The notes: generated by a model not told the origin, from the letters alone. A stretch of 50,795 bases of DNA from Collinsella sp. (GCA_019414055.1 DXMV01000012.1:1-50795), one strand, 5' to 3'; counted from the first letter of the stretch, positions 1-8,436 are shown. A program made the numbers and translations.

Positions 1-97
1 GGCACGCCCGGTCCCGTTCCGAACCCGGAAGCTAAGCCCCATCGCGCCGAGAGTACTGCGGGGCCAGCCCGTGGGAGGCCAGGGCGCCGCTGACCGG
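1..97 (+). rRNA. rrf: 5S ribosomal RNA, 3' part (5' end outside window)
   Basis: The first bases match the conserved middle and 3' half of 5S rRNA: the CCGTTCCGAACCCGGAAG block, then AAGCCCC, then the GTACTGCGGGG segment and the terminal GGCGCCGCTGACCGG helix strand. The partner strand of the terminal helix and roughly 20-25 nt of the 5' end are missing because the window starts inside the gene. The exact 3' end near position 97 is estimated from the helix. It is followed by an intrinsic terminator, as expected for the last gene of an rRNA operon. Confidence 0.9.
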
Positions 98-130
98 TGG
101 ACGGCACCGAGCCGTCGGATGACTTGAAGA

Positions 131-161
131 AGGGGGAGGCCTCGCGGCCTCCCCCTTTTTT
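131..161 (+). terminator. rRNA operon intrinsic terminator
   Basis: A GC-rich stem (GGGGGAGGCC paired with GGCCTCCCCC around a TCGC loop) is followed directly by seven T residues. It ends transcription after the 5S gene and separates it from acpS. Confidence 0.9.
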
Positions 162-268
162 GCGTTTAAAGCCTGATCTAACAAACTCGCTGTGTTTTAT
201 GACCCTCGTTTGTCGCATCTTCCGTTAACGGGCTACAATAACTTAGTCTGTGCAATATGGAGGTGAAC

Positions 269-808
269 ATGGCTGAAGCTGGTATCGGCGTTGATATCGT
301 CGAGATTTCCCGCATGAAATCAATCCTTGAAAAGACGCCGTCGTTTGCTCGGCGTGTGTTTACCGAAGAAGAGTGCGCATATTGCGACGCTTCATCGCGT
401 CCTGCAGCGCACTATGCGAGCCGTTTTGCTTCTCGTGAAGCGGTTCTCAAGGCTCTTGGTACGGGCTTTAGCCAGGGCGTCGGCCGCAAAGACGTCTCGG
501 TAACGCGTGATAAGCTCGGAAAGCCTAAAGCAGTGCTTTCGGGTCGAGCGCTCGAGATTGCTCAAGAGTTGGGTGTCATTGAAGTTGCGCTTTCCATTAC
601 CTTGACGGGTGATTTGGCCGTAGCCAATGCCATTGCGATCACCGAGGATGCTCGACCCAAGCCTAAGGAAGAAAAGGTGAGCACCAAGGAACGCGTTGCA
701 CAAACATTTAAAGAGGCTCGCTCGGTTTTAGATGAGCTTGAGCAACTGCAAAATTCAGCTTTGACGGAGCATCAGGGCGATGCTTCGCAAGATACGCTAG
801 GAGCATAG
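269..808 (+). CDS. acpS: Holo-[acyl-carrier-protein] synthase with C-terminal extension
   Basis: Transfers the 4'-phosphopantetheine of CoA to the serine of apo-acyl carrier protein, activating fatty acid synthesis in the cytoplasm. The N-terminal GIGVDIVEISR motif (metal-binding Asp) and the SREAVLKALG motif (metal-binding Glu) are the two AcpS signatures. The start is placed at ATG 269 because GGAGGT at 259-264 is an ideal ribosome binding site for it; an in-frame ATG at 257 would put that site inside the gene. The AcpS fold occupies about the first 125 residues. A charged, probably helical tail of about 55 residues follows that typical AcpS proteins (about 120-130 residues) lack. First gene of a forward operon; its stop codon abuts the next start. 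Confidence 0.93.
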   Translation: MAEAGIGVDIVEISRMKSILEKTPSFARRVFTEEECAYCDASSRPAAHYASRFASREAVLKALGTGFSQGVGRKDVSVTRDKLGKPKAVLSGRALEIAQELGVIEVALSITLTGDLAVANAIAITEDARPKPKEEKVSTKERVAQTFKEARSVLDELEQLQNSALTEHQGDASQDTLGA

Positions 809-2425
809 ATGAAACCGGTTTTGAGTACCGAGGAAGTCGTTCGCCTCGAGGATATTATCGAACGCGAAGGAACTTCGAAGGCCGAGCTTATGGAACTGGC
901 GGGTGAGTTTGCTGCTAGTGAAATTCTAAAACTCAATCCCGATCGCGTCCTTGTTCTGGTCGGTTTTGGCAACAACGGTGGCGATGGCTGGGTCGCGGCT
1001 GATATCTTGAGTCACAAGGGCGTTGACGTGGACATCGTGTCTCCGGTTGAGCCGGATGAGATTCCTGCGGCTCTGGCTCGCCATGTTGCCCGCCGTACCG
1101 CCGGTCGTGACGTACATGTGTGCGTCGGTCCCTCACGAGATGAGCTTGAGGTTTTGATCGATAAGGCCGACGTTGTTGTTGACGCTATTTTTGGTACCGG
1201 TTTCCACGGTGACTTGCGTGCACCGTTCTCCATCTGGATTCCGACAGTTAACGACTGCGCCGACCATGTGGTGTCCATCGATGTCCCTTCGGGTCTGAAT
1301 GCCGAGACCGGTGTTGTCGACGACGACTGCATTCGTGCCGAGCGCACGGTCACGATGATTACGCCCAAGATTGGCCTCTACAGCGCTGATGGCCCAGAGT
1401 ACGCCGGTGATCTGGTGTGCGGTAGCCTCTATGATCGGCTTGATGAGGTCATCGATGATGTCGACCATGCCGCCGAGATAGTCGAGCCCGGTGACCTGGT
1501 GGATTTCTTTGCTCCGCTGCCCACGAATATCGATAAATATTCTCGCGGTTCCGTCCTTATTGTTGCCGGTTCGGCGCAGTATCCTGGCGCTGCCATTATG
1601 GCCGCCAAGTCTGCTGCCCGCGCGGGTGCCGGCTATGTGGCTGTCGCGACGCCCGATGCGTGTGCCAATCTTATTCGTATGGCGCTTCCCTCGATTCCGG
1701 TTTTTGCTATTCCGTCCGATTCCCGCGGCTCTTTTGGTGCCGCTGCGCGTATGACCGTGTGCGAGATTGCAAAGAAGTACAGCTGCGTACTGTGCGGTCC
1801 CGGCATGACGACGTCTGCCGGTGCCATGCAGGTGGTTTCGGGCTTGTTGGAGCTTGATGTGCCGCTGATCCTTGATGCCGATGCGCTCAACTGCCTTGCT
1901 AAGATTGCTATCGACGGTATCGATAGCAACCCTGAGATGTACCGCCGTGAGCAACCGCTCGTCATGACGCCGCACTATCGCGAGCTTTCGCGTTTGGTTG
2001 CCGGTGACGAGGTTAACGATCTGGGGACTGCAATCGCGGCCGCGCAGAAGGTTGTCTGGGCTGCTGGCTCAGACAATCTCGTGGTTATTGCCAAGGGGCC
2101 GACGACGGCTATCTGTGGCGTTGAGCGCGTGCTTTTGCCGCTCTCGGGTCCAGCGTCGTTGGCGACTGCCGGTTCGGGCGATGTTCTTGCGGGCATTTTG
2201 GCTGGCACACTGGCTACCATGCGTGATGAGATGGATCGCTGGGAGCTGCTGTATTCGTATGCCGTTGCGCTTCACAGTTATGCGGGTTTTGCCGCGGCGA
2301 CGGAGTATGGTGAGAAGAGTGTTATTGCGACCGATCTGATCGACTTGATCGGTCCTGCCATGGAATTGGCGGCAAAGGATGCACTCGATGATCTGGGAAT
2401 CATGGACGAAGGGTCGGATGACTAA
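809..2425 (+). CDS. nnr: Bifunctional NAD(P)H-hydrate epimerase / ADP-dependent NAD(P)H-hydrate dehydratase
   Basis: Repairs damaged hydrated NADH and NADPH: the N-terminal YjeF domain (about residues 1-220) interconverts R and S forms, and the C-terminal ribokinase-like domain (about 240-530) dehydrates the S form using ADP. Visible signatures are FGNNGGDGW in the epimerase half, and CGPGM, the MTPHYRELSRL segment and AGSGDVLAGILAG (nucleotide-binding glycines and catalytic Asp) in the dehydratase half. The length of 538 aa is normal for the fused bacterial form. The ATG follows AGGAG at 799-803 and starts immediately after the acpS stop, so translation is probably coupled. A linkage of acpS, nnr and alr is common in Gram-positive genomes. 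Confidence 0.95.
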   Translation: MKPVLSTEEVVRLEDIIEREGTSKAELMELAGEFAASEILKLNPDRVLVLVGFGNNGGDGWVAADILSHKGVDVDIVSPVEPDEIPAALARHVARRTAGRDVHVCVGPSRDELEVLIDKADVVVDAIFGTGFHGDLRAPFSIWIPTVNDCADHVVSIDVPSGLNAETGVVDDDCIRAERTVTMITPKIGLYSADGPEYAGDLVCGSLYDRLDEVIDDVDHAAEIVEPGDLVDFFAPLPTNIDKYSRGSVLIVAGSAQYPGAAIMAAKSAARAGAGYVAVATPDACANLIRMALPSIPVFAIPSDSRGSFGAAARMTVCEIAKKYSCVLCGPGMTTSAGAMQVVSGLLELDVPLILDADALNCLAKIAIDGIDSNPEMYRREQPLVMTPHYRELSRLVAGDEVNDLGTAIAAAQKVVWAAGSDNLVVIAKGPTTAICGVERVLLPLSGPASLATAGSGDVLAGILAGTLATMRDEMDRWELLYSYAVALHSYAGFAAATEYGEKSVIATDLIDLIGPAMELAAKDALDDLGIMDEGSDD

Positions 2426-2427
2426 TC

Positions 2428-3573
2428 ATGAATAAAGCCGATTTGACGCGCTGGTCCTGGGTTGAGATTGACCGAGGGGCGCTTCGCCGCAACACGAGGG
2501 CTTACAAGAACCTGCTCGATCCACGTCAGCGACTGTGCTGCGTGGTCAAGGCCGATGCCTATGGCCATGGTGCCGTTGAGTGCGCCAAAATCATGTACTC
2601 GGCCGGAGCCGACATGTTCGCGGTGGCGACGGTCAGCGAGGGTGTTGAGCTACGTCGGGGCGGAATTACCAAGCCCATCCTGATCTTGAGCGAGCCGCCT
2701 ATCGAGGCTATCCCCACACTGCTTGAGTTTGACATTATGCCTTCGGTCTATACGTCCGATTTCGCCCTTGCCTATGGCGAGTGCGCTGTCGCGGCAGGCA
2801 AGGTGGGCAAGTACCATCTAGCCATTGAGACGGGCATGAACCGCATCGGTGTTCACTACACGCAGGTGCTCGACTTTGTTCGTGGTATTAGCTTCCATCG
2901 CGGTATCCAGTGTGATGGCGTCTTTACGCACTTCGCCACGGCCGATGAACCTTCGGGTTGGGACTACAAACTGCAGTGCCAACGCTTTACCGAGGCCGTT
3001 CAGGCCATTAAGGACGCGGGTTTTGAGTGCGGTATCGTGCACTGCGCCAACACGCCGTCCTCGATGCTTGACCCCTCGATGCATTTTGATATGATTCGCG
3101 CCGGCGTTGGCTTGTATGGCATGCAACCATGCGAGCTGAGTGGTCGCGTGATGCAGCTCGATCCTGTTATGAGCGTTCATGCGCGCGTGACGCGCGTGGC
3201 GCACCCTGCGATGGGCGAGGGCGTGGGCTACGGATTTACCTATCGCGTGCCGCGCACACGCGTTCAGATTTGCACGCTGCCGATTGGATATGCCGACGGT
3301 CTTTCGCGTACGCTCTCCAATCGTATGGACGTGCTGTATCGCGGTGAACGTGTGCGTCAGGTGGGCAACATCTGCATGGACCAGTTTATGGTTGCCATCC
3401 AGTCCAATCCGGCGCATGAGATTCCCGAGGCCGAGTATGGCGACGAGATGATCATTGTCGGCCGCGATGGCGATGCCGAGATCACTATGGACGAGATGGC
3501 CCGACTGCGCGGCACGATTAACTACGAGGTCGCCTGCGGCTTTGGCATGCGTCTCGACAAGATCTACGTGTAG
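2428..3573 (+). CDS. alr: Alanine racemase
   Basis: PLP enzyme that makes D-alanine for peptidoglycan. VVKADAYGHG near residue 40 carries the PLP lysine, and GVGYGFTYR near residue 265 carries the second catalytic tyrosine of the fold-type III family. The substrate-site segment IGYADGLSR and the NICMDQFM motif are also present. The length (381 aa) is standard. The start lies 2 nt after the nnr stop, so it is translated from the same mRNA. No truncation or missing residue was seen. Confidence 0.96.
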   Translation: MNKADLTRWSWVEIDRGALRRNTRAYKNLLDPRQRLCCVVKADAYGHGAVECAKIMYSAGADMFAVATVSEGVELRRGGITKPILILSEPPIEAIPTLLEFDIMPSVYTSDFALAYGECAVAAGKVGKYHLAIETGMNRIGVHYTQVLDFVRGISFHRGIQCDGVFTHFATADEPSGWDYKLQCQRFTEAVQAIKDAGFECGIVHCANTPSSMLDPSMHFDMIRAGVGLYGMQPCELSGRVMQLDPVMSVHARVTRVAHPAMGEGVGYGFTYRVPRTRVQICTLPIGYADGLSRTLSNRMDVLYRGERVRQVGNICMDQFMVAIQSNPAHEIPEAEYGDEMIIVGRDGDAEITMDEMARLRGTINYEVACGFGMRLDKIYV

Positions 3574-3581
3574 GAGCCGCC

Positions 3582-4202
3582 ATGGGCGTCATGCACATCC
3601 CCGGACATAGTCACCAGGCGCCGCGCGAGGTTGCGCTCGAGGAGATTGAGGCTGTTTTAGGCGACTGCCATCTCTGCCAGCTCTATCAGTCGCGCCATAA
3701 CATCGTGTTTGGCGTGGGAAACCCCCACGCCCGCGTCATGTTTATCGGCGAGGCACCGGGGCGTAACGAGGATCTGCAAGGCGAACCGTTTGTGGGGGCG
3801 GCGGGCGAAGATCTCAACGGCATCCTGTCGCTGGCTGGCCTCAAGCGCGAAGACGTCTACATTGCCAACGTGCTTAAGTGTCGGCCACCGGGAAATCGCA
3901 ATCCTCGGCCCGAGGAAGTGCTGGCCTGTTCACCGTTTTTGCGTGAGCAGATTCGGAGCATTTGGCCCGATATCATCGTGACGCTCGGTAATCCCGCGAC
4001 GCACTTTGTGCTTAAGACTGAGATCGGTATCACCAAGCTGCGCGGCAGGTTCCATCAGATGGGGCATTTTGTGGTGATGCCCACGTTCCATCCGGCGGCG
4101 GCGCTGCGTAATCCGGCGTGGCAGGAGCTGCTGGAGGAAGACTTTAAGATGCTGGGCGACTATCTGGAGCGGCATCCCGCGCCAGAGGGTGCCTCGGAAT
4201 AA
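3582..4202 (+). CDS. Family 4 (iron-sulfur) uracil-DNA glycosylase
   Basis: Removes uracil from DNA to start base excision repair. The sequence shows the family 4 pattern: CHLC near residue 28 and two later cysteines (LKCRPPGNRNP and LACSPF) that ligate a 4Fe-4S cluster, the GEAPGRNEDLQG catalytic loop, and the FHPAAALRNP DNA-intercalation loop. The 206-aa length fits. ATG 3582 follows AGGAG at 3572-3576. Members of this family were formerly annotated as phage SPO1 DNA polymerase-related proteins. Position between alr and tsaE suggests a housekeeping role in the operon. Confidence 0.9.
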   Translation: MGVMHIPGHSHQAPREVALEEIEAVLGDCHLCQLYQSRHNIVFGVGNPHARVMFIGEAPGRNEDLQGEPFVGAAGEDLNGILSLAGLKREDVYIANVLKCRPPGNRNPRPEEVLACSPFLREQIRSIWPDIIVTLGNPATHFVLKTEIGITKLRGRFHQMGHFVVMPTFHPAAALRNPAWQELLEEDFKMLGDYLERHPAPEGASE

Positions 4203-4214
4203 TAAGGAGCATAT

Positions 4215-4721
4215 ATGTCCCTGGAGCGCCTGGGGGTAGGTATTTATAAAACGGCTTGCTCTGCCGATACGGAGCATTTTGGCGAGCTGGTTGCGCCGTG
4301 CCTGGAAGATGGCGATGTGCTGATCTTGACCGGCGGCCTCGGGGTGGGCAAAACCCACTTTACCAAGGGCGTTTCGCGTGGTCTGGGCGACGGCCATATG
4401 GTCACGAGCCCCACATTCGCACTCATGGCCGTTCATGACCAGGGGCGTATTCCGCTGTTCCACTTTGACCTGTACCGCCTGGAGCATGCTTACGAGCTCG
4501 AGGATACGGGCATTTTCGATGTACTGGGCTATGAGGGTGCCTGTCTGTTGGAGTGGGGCGAACAGTTCCAGGACGAACTGACAGACGAGTATCTTTCGGT
4601 AACGCTTAAGCGTGATGAGAACGATAGCGACGTGCGAACGATAACGCTCGAGGCGCACGGCGAGCGCGCAGCGGAGCTTTCCGATTTGATTGATAAGGCT
4701 GTACAAGATGAGCTTGCATAA
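4215..4721 (+). CDS. tsaE: tRNA threonylcarbamoyladenosine biosynthesis ATPase TsaE
   Basis: ATPase that helps the TsaB-TsaD complex turn over during t6A37 modification of ANN-decoding tRNAs. GGLGVGKTHFTKG near residue 40 is the Walker A loop, SPTFALM is the switch-like threonine segment, and FHFDLYRL and LLEWGEQF are the family signatures. The 168 aa length is usual. AAGGAG at 4204-4209 precedes ATG 4215. The 3' end overlaps the next gene by 14 nt, so the components are translationally coupled. Confidence 0.95.
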   Translation: MSLERLGVGIYKTACSADTEHFGELVAPCLEDGDVLILTGGLGVGKTHFTKGVSRGLGDGHMVTSPTFALMAVHDQGRIPLFHFDLYRLEHAYELEDTGIFDVLGYEGACLLEWGEQFQDELTDEYLSVTLKRDENDSDVRTITLEAHGERAAELSDLIDKAVQDELA

Positions 4722-7092
4722 CGATTACGCGCTGGTGGTGGCGCTCGATACTTCGACCGATATGCTTGCCTGCGCGGCAAGCTGGATTGATGGGCAGACG
4801 GGCGAGGCGAAGCTGGTGAGTGGTGACCATATGTGCCGTCGCCATGCCAATGTGGAGCTCGTGAATACTGTCGACAGCGTGCTTGCTCGGGCTGGCATGG
4901 ACCGTGCTGACGTGGGCAGTTACGTCGTCGGTCGCGGTCCTGGTTCGTTTACCGGTGTGCGTATCGGCATTTCCACCGCCAAGGGCTTGGCGCGCGGTGC
5001 CAACGTGCCGCTGTTGGGCGTGTCGACGCTCGATGCCTGCGCATGGACCGCGTGGAAGGCTGGCGTGCGTGGCAAGCTCGGCATTCTGGCCGATGCCATG
5101 CGCGGCGAGGTGTATCCGGCTTTGTATGTGCTGAGCGACGAGGGCCCCGAGCGTCAGTTTGAGCGCGAGCACGTGGTCAAGGCTGCCGTGGCGCTTGATG
5201 AGTGGCGTCAAGCCGCGGACTGGGACCAGGTTCAGCTGACTGGCGACGGTCTCGTGCGCTATGGCAAGCTGCTGGGCGAGGATGAGGCCGCTCGCTGCGT
5301 AGAGCGCGACTTGTGGTGGCCTTCGGGCGAGGGCCTCCTCCTTGCGCGTGCCGCGGGTGACGGCGACCCGGCCCGCGTCCTGCCGATCTATACGCGCCTT
5401 TCTGACGCCGAGGAAAACGAGCGCAAACGCCTCGGTCTTGCCGAGAGCGCGCAGAGCGAAATTACGGGCGTCGCCGATGAGCTCGCCGGTCGCCATCTGC
5501 AATTCCGCCCCATGGGTGCGGCGGACGCCGAGGGTGCGAGTGCGCTGGAGGCCGCCTGCTTTGAAGGCGCTGGGCACGAGGCGTGGACGCCGGGCATGTT
5601 CTTGTCCGAGCTGGGAGAGGATGTTGCGGCGCCGCGCAGCTGGTGGGTGGCGCACGACGACGGTCAGCTGCTGGGGCTTGCCGGTGGCATGGTCGTAGAC
5701 GGTGACGTGCAGATTTTGGATGTTGCCGTCGACCCGAAGCATCGCCGCGAGGGTATTGCCCGCAAGCTGCTGTCGCATGTGAGCTACGATGCCCAGATGC
5801 TCGGCTGTACGACCGCCTCGCTCGAGGTTGAGGATGGCAACGAGGGCGCTATTGCGCTCTATGTCTCCCTGGGCTTTACCGAGGCGGGCTGTCGCCGCGG
5901 TTACTACGGTGTTGGCAAGGACGCCATCGTCATGACGGCGCCGCTGCCCTTGGTGCTCCCGGTCGACAACGCTTCGCCCGAGCCGACGGCGGCTGAGCAG
6001 CGTGTATGGCCGCTACCTGCACCCGAGCGCACCGTTGAGGAGCGTGCCGAAATTGAGCGCCGTCGCCTGGTGCTTGCCATCGAGAGTTCGTGCGATGAGA
6101 CGGCTGTGGCGATTATCGATGCGGACGGTAATATGCTGGCCAATCAGGTTTCGACGCAGATCGATTTTCATGCCCGTTTTGGCGGCGTAGTGCCCGAGAT
6201 CGCTTCGCGCAAGCACGTTGAGGTTATCGTGAGCGTCGTGGACGCGGCGCTCGAGGATGCCGCGGCATCGCTTGGTCTTGAGGGTGGAGCCATCGCGCCG
6301 AGCGAACTCGCCGCTGTTGGCGTGACACAGGGTCCGGGCCTGGTGGGTGCTCTGGTGGTGGGCGTCGCCTTCGCCAAGGGCTTTGCCTATGCCGCCGGTA
6401 AACCGCTCGTGTGCGTCAACCATCTGGAAGGTCATCTGTTCGCCAACCTGCTGGCGCAGCCCGATCTCAAGCCGCCGTTTATCTTCACGCTCGTCTCGGG
6501 CGGTCATACCATGCTTGTTCACGTCAAGGCGTGGGGCGACTACGAGGTGCTCGGCGAGACGCTCGACGACGCCGTGGGGGAGGCCTTCGACAAGGTGGCT
6601 AAGGCGCTGGGTCTGGGCTATCCCGGCGGCCCCATCATCTCCAAGCTGGCCGAGACGGGCAATCCCCGCGCGATTGACTTCCCCCGTGCGCTCAATAGTA
6701 GGGGAGACTATCGATTCTCGCTTTCGGGCCTTAAGACGGCCGTGACGCTCTACATTGAGCAGGAGACCAAAGCCGGGCGTACGATTCATCTGCCCGACCT
6801 GGCGGCTTCGTTCGAGGCTGCGGTCTTTGACGTTCAGTACAAGAAGGCCAAGAACGCGCTGCATGCCACCGGATGCAAGGAATACTGCATCGGCGGCGGC
6901 GTTTCGGCTAACCCGCATCTGCGCGAGATGATGATCAAGAAGCTCGGGCGCCAGGGCATCCGCGTGACGGTGCCGCCTCTCTCGGCATGCACCGACAACG
7001 CCGCCATGATCGCGGAGGTTGCCCGCCGTAAATTCGACCGAGGGGAAATCTCGCCGTTCGACGTCGACGCCGATCCGAACATGACGCTGTAG
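4708..7092 (+). CDS. TsaB-RimI-TsaD triple fusion (t6A synthesis and ribosomal-protein acetyltransferase)
   Basis: One 794-aa polypeptide with three domains. TsaB (about residues 1-245) has ALDTSTDM and GRGPGSFTGVR. A GNAT acetyltransferase of RimI type (about 258-410) has the acetyl-CoA loop VDPKHRREGIARKLL and the YVSLGF motif. TsaD (about 450-794) has AIESSCDETAVA, the metal-binding NHLEGH histidines, SGGHT and the final DNAAMIA. TsaB and TsaD form the threonylcarbamoyl-transferring core with TsaE from the preceding gene; RimI acetylates the N-terminus of ribosomal protein S18. ATG 4708 is chosen over an in-frame TTG at 4690. Genes for these parts are usually separate but adjacent, so fusion preserves the order of the ancestral operon. 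Confidence 0.93.
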   Translation: MSLHNDYALVVALDTSTDMLACAASWIDGQTGEAKLVSGDHMCRRHANVELVNTVDSVLARAGMDRADVGSYVVGRGPGSFTGVRIGISTAKGLARGANVPLLGVSTLDACAWTAWKAGVRGKLGILADAMRGEVYPALYVLSDEGPERQFEREHVVKAAVALDEWRQAADWDQVQLTGDGLVRYGKLLGEDEAARCVERDLWWPSGEGLLLARAAGDGDPARVLPIYTRLSDAEENERKRLGLAESAQSEITGVADELAGRHLQFRPMGAADAEGASALEAACFEGAGHEAWTPGMFLSELGEDVAAPRSWWVAHDDGQLLGLAGGMVVDGDVQILDVAVDPKHRREGIARKLLSHVSYDAQMLGCTTASLEVEDGNEGAIALYVSLGFTEAGCRRGYYGVGKDAIVMTAPLPLVLPVDNASPEPTAAEQRVWPLPAPERTVEERAEIERRRLVLAIESSCDETAVAIIDADGNMLANQVSTQIDFHARFGGVVPEIASRKHVEVIVSVVDAALEDAAASLGLEGGAIAPSELAAVGVTQGPGLVGALVVGVAFAKGFAYAAGKPLVCVNHLEGHLFANLLAQPDLKPPFIFTLVSGGHTMLVHVKAWGDYEVLGETLDDAVGEAFDKVAKALGLGYPGGPIISKLAETGNPRAIDFPRALNSRGDYRFSLSGLKTAVTLYIEQETKAGRTIHLPDLAASFEAAVFDVQYKKAKNALHATGCKEYCIGGGVSANPHLREMMIKKLGRQGIRVTVPPLSACTDNAAMIAEVARRKFDRGEISPFDVDADPNMTL

Positions 7093-7104
7093 CCGTATGG
7101 GTGC

Positions 7105-7239
7105 GGTCCCCGACCGGAGGGGCCGGATATAAGGTTTCCTGCTCTGCAGTCCTGCGCAAGACGAAGGCCACATTAAGTGGCCTTCTTTGCGTGCGGAACT
7201 CGCGATAAACCTTATATCCGGCCCCTCCGGTCGGGGACC
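7105..7239. repeat. Family A long-hairpin element, copy 1
   Basis: Perfect 33-bp inverted arms (7105-7137 and 7207-7239) enclose a 69-bp core. The core carries the family signature: an inner hairpin GAAGGCCAC/GTGGCCTTC, flanked by GCGGAACTCGCGA on one side and AGTCCTGCGCAAGA on the other. It starts 12 nt after the tsaD stop codon. Related cores lie at 8025, 12811 and 30730, but the arm sequence of this copy occurs nowhere else in the window. It may also serve as a terminator or mRNA 3' stabiliser; it has no T tract. From 7240 to 7341 nothing further was recognised. Confidence 0.9.
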
Positions 7240-7341
7240 TTTCTGCATCGATATGGCTTCTGGGCTGGATCGGCGTCGAAAACGTCCAGCAAGGTTGGCC
7301 AGCCTGTGTCGAATTTCCGGCGTGCTTTAGCTGAAAGAAAC

Positions 7342-7656
7342 CTACCTGATAATCGACTCAATATCTCGTCTCTTATATAGCAGTCGGCGGACTTCCATAA
7401 CGTCGTCGATGACGACATAAAAAACCATGTAGTTGCCAACGTAGAAGCGGTAATACGGGTGCAACCGCCTTCTTGTCGAAGGGTATGTTGGTGACATGGT
7501 TGGATTCTTGAGATGTTCGAGTATGCCTGCTTCAACATTGTCGACAAGCCTATTTGCTGCAGCGGGGTTATTGAGATCAAAGGCGATATATGACGCTGCT
7601 TGGCTGAGGTCCTCCCAAAATAGGGGAAGATAGCGGAGCTTATAGGGCCTGTTCAT
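7342..7656 (-). CDS. RelE/ParE-family toxin
   Basis: Small basic protein of 104 aa with the RelE/ParE fold pattern: an N-terminal YLPLFWEDLSQAASYI helix, a middle helix (ANRLVDNVEAGILEHL), then the beta segment YYRFYVGNYMVFYVV and the C-terminal VRRLLYKRRD that carries the basic residues. Family members cleave ribosome-bound mRNA (RelE-like) or poison gyrase (ParE-like); the sequence alone does not settle which. ATG 7656 is preferred because it overlaps the end of the antitoxin gene by 17 nt, the usual coupled arrangement; longer upstream starts would lie deep inside the antitoxin gene. Confidence 0.85.
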   Translation of the reverse strand: MNRPYKLRYLPLFWEDLSQAASYIAFDLNNPAAANRLVDNVEAGILEHLKNPTMSPTYPSTRRRLHPYYRFYVGNYMVFYVVIDDVMEVRRLLYKRRDIESIIR

Positions 7657-7915
7657 CGAGACCGCCGTTGAGCATTTTTCTGACAGAGCCAAAGACATCG
7701 TCGTGTGTATAGCGAAGTTGCATGCTGGCGGCCTGACGATCAGCGGCATCAAGGGCGCTCTCGATTGTATTGCTCAGCGACTTGTACTGCTCAAAGCTCA
7801 TGACGACCATAGAGCCCCGCCCGTTTTTAGTTAGAAAAACCGGACCCTCTTGTTCGACTTCGCGTTCAACGTCCGGGTAGTGATTTCTGAGATCTGAGAC
7901 TGGCCTAATATTCAC
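7640..7915 (-). CDS. Phd/YefM-family antitoxin
   Basis: Antitoxin of 91 aa. The N-terminal IRPVSDLRNHYPDVEREV followed by GPVFLTKNGRGSMVVMSFEQY is the classic Phd/YefM DNA-binding domain; the C-terminal third should wrap around and neutralise the toxin. The start is a GTG at 7913-7915, set by a perfect AGGAGG at 7921-7926. Upstream in-frame ATGs would read through a palindromic operator and a repeat element. Expected to repress its own promoter together with the toxin. Confidence 0.85.
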   Translation of the reverse strand: MNIRPVSDLRNHYPDVEREVEQEGPVFLTKNGRGSMVVMSFEQYKSLSNTIESALDAADRQAASMQLRYTHDDVFGSVRKMLNGGLDEQAL

Positions 7916-7940
7916 AGCTACCTCCTGAGCTATCAGGATA

Positions 7941-7958
7941 TTATCGTAATTATGATAA
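7941..7958 (-). promoter_or_regulatory. Candidate operator of the toxin-antitoxin operon
   Basis: TTATCGTAATTATGATAA is an 18-bp near-perfect palindrome located 25 bp upstream of the antitoxin GTG, in a short AT-rich island. Position and symmetry fit a Phd-type autoregulatory site overlapping the promoter. No binding evidence exists in the sequence beyond that. Confidence 0.55.
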
Positions 7959-7981
7959 CAGAGTTTAGATTTGGGATGGGA

Positions 7982-8141
7982 GCTCCTCGGGGGCGGGGCG
8001 GGTGCCTGCCGCCATATATGAACTTTATCGCGAGTTCCGCACGAACAGGAGGCCACTTAATGTGGCCTCCGTCGTGAGCAGGACCGTCCGAGCAGGAGAG
8101 TTCATATATGGCGGCAGGCACCCGCCCCGCCCCCGAGGAGC
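7982..8141. repeat. Family A long-hairpin element, copy 2
   Basis: Perfect 43-bp inverted arms (7982-8024 and 8099-8141), the longest of the four, enclose a 74-bp core. The core has the inner GGAGGCCAC/GTGGCCTCC hairpin and GCGAGTTCCGCACG on the left. The inner stem differs from other copies (GGAGG for GAAGG), but the change is compensated on both sides, so pairing is retained. This copy lies between the divergent promoters of the toxin-antitoxin pair and cstA, so it cannot be a simple 3'-end terminator. From 8142 to 8239 nothing else was recognised. Confidence 0.9.
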
Positions 8142-8239
8142 ATCTCTCAAGCAAAAACTGTCGTTCGGTAAAGTCCGAGGTCACTGGCGTTTTATACCGA
8201 GAAATTCAAAAAAAGTTGAAAATTCATTACAAATTTGCG

Positions 8240-8268
8240 TTGACTTTAGGTAACTAAAGTTTCATACT
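8240..8268 (+). promoter_or_regulatory. Promoter of cstA leader transcript
   Basis: TTGACT (8240-8245) and CATACT (8263-8268) are separated by exactly 17 bp in an AT-rich stretch, a good housekeeping-sigma promoter. It would give a leader of about 235 nt before cstA. Confidence 0.7.
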
Positions 8269-8315
8269 GCGTTTCATCCACTGGGGGATGTGAACACGCA
8301 CGGATCGTTCGCATC

Positions 8316-8384
8316 ATGATTGAAGAGGATTTCTTAGACATGTTCACGCATCAGCTAAACATTATCAGCGTAGTAATTATCTGA
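8316..8384 (+). CDS. Putative leader peptide upstream of cstA (22 aa, Ile/Val-rich end)
   Basis: A short frame from ATG 8316 to TGA 8384 (or from ATG 8340, 14 aa, preceded by AGAGG at 8324-8328) ends in the codons ATT ATC AGC GTA GTA ATT ATC, six of seven being Ile or Val. Its last codons lie inside a stem (GCATCAG at 8348-8354 pairs with CTGATGC at 8381-8387). A competing pairing downstream (GGGTTAGC 8388-8395 with GCTAGCCC 8402-8409) and a strong terminator follow. This is the layout of an attenuation leader; translation of the peptide is inferred, not shown. Confidence 0.45.
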   Translation: MIEEDFLDMFTHQLNIISVVII

Positions 8385-8436
8385 TGCGGGTTAGCACATA
8401 CAGCTAGCCCGTACGATAACGGGCGGCTGATGAAGA

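Noticed and set aside
257..268. Longer acpS start at ATG 257
   Set aside because: It would include the ribosome binding site GGAGGT inside the coding sequence and add four residues not expected before the conserved N-terminus.
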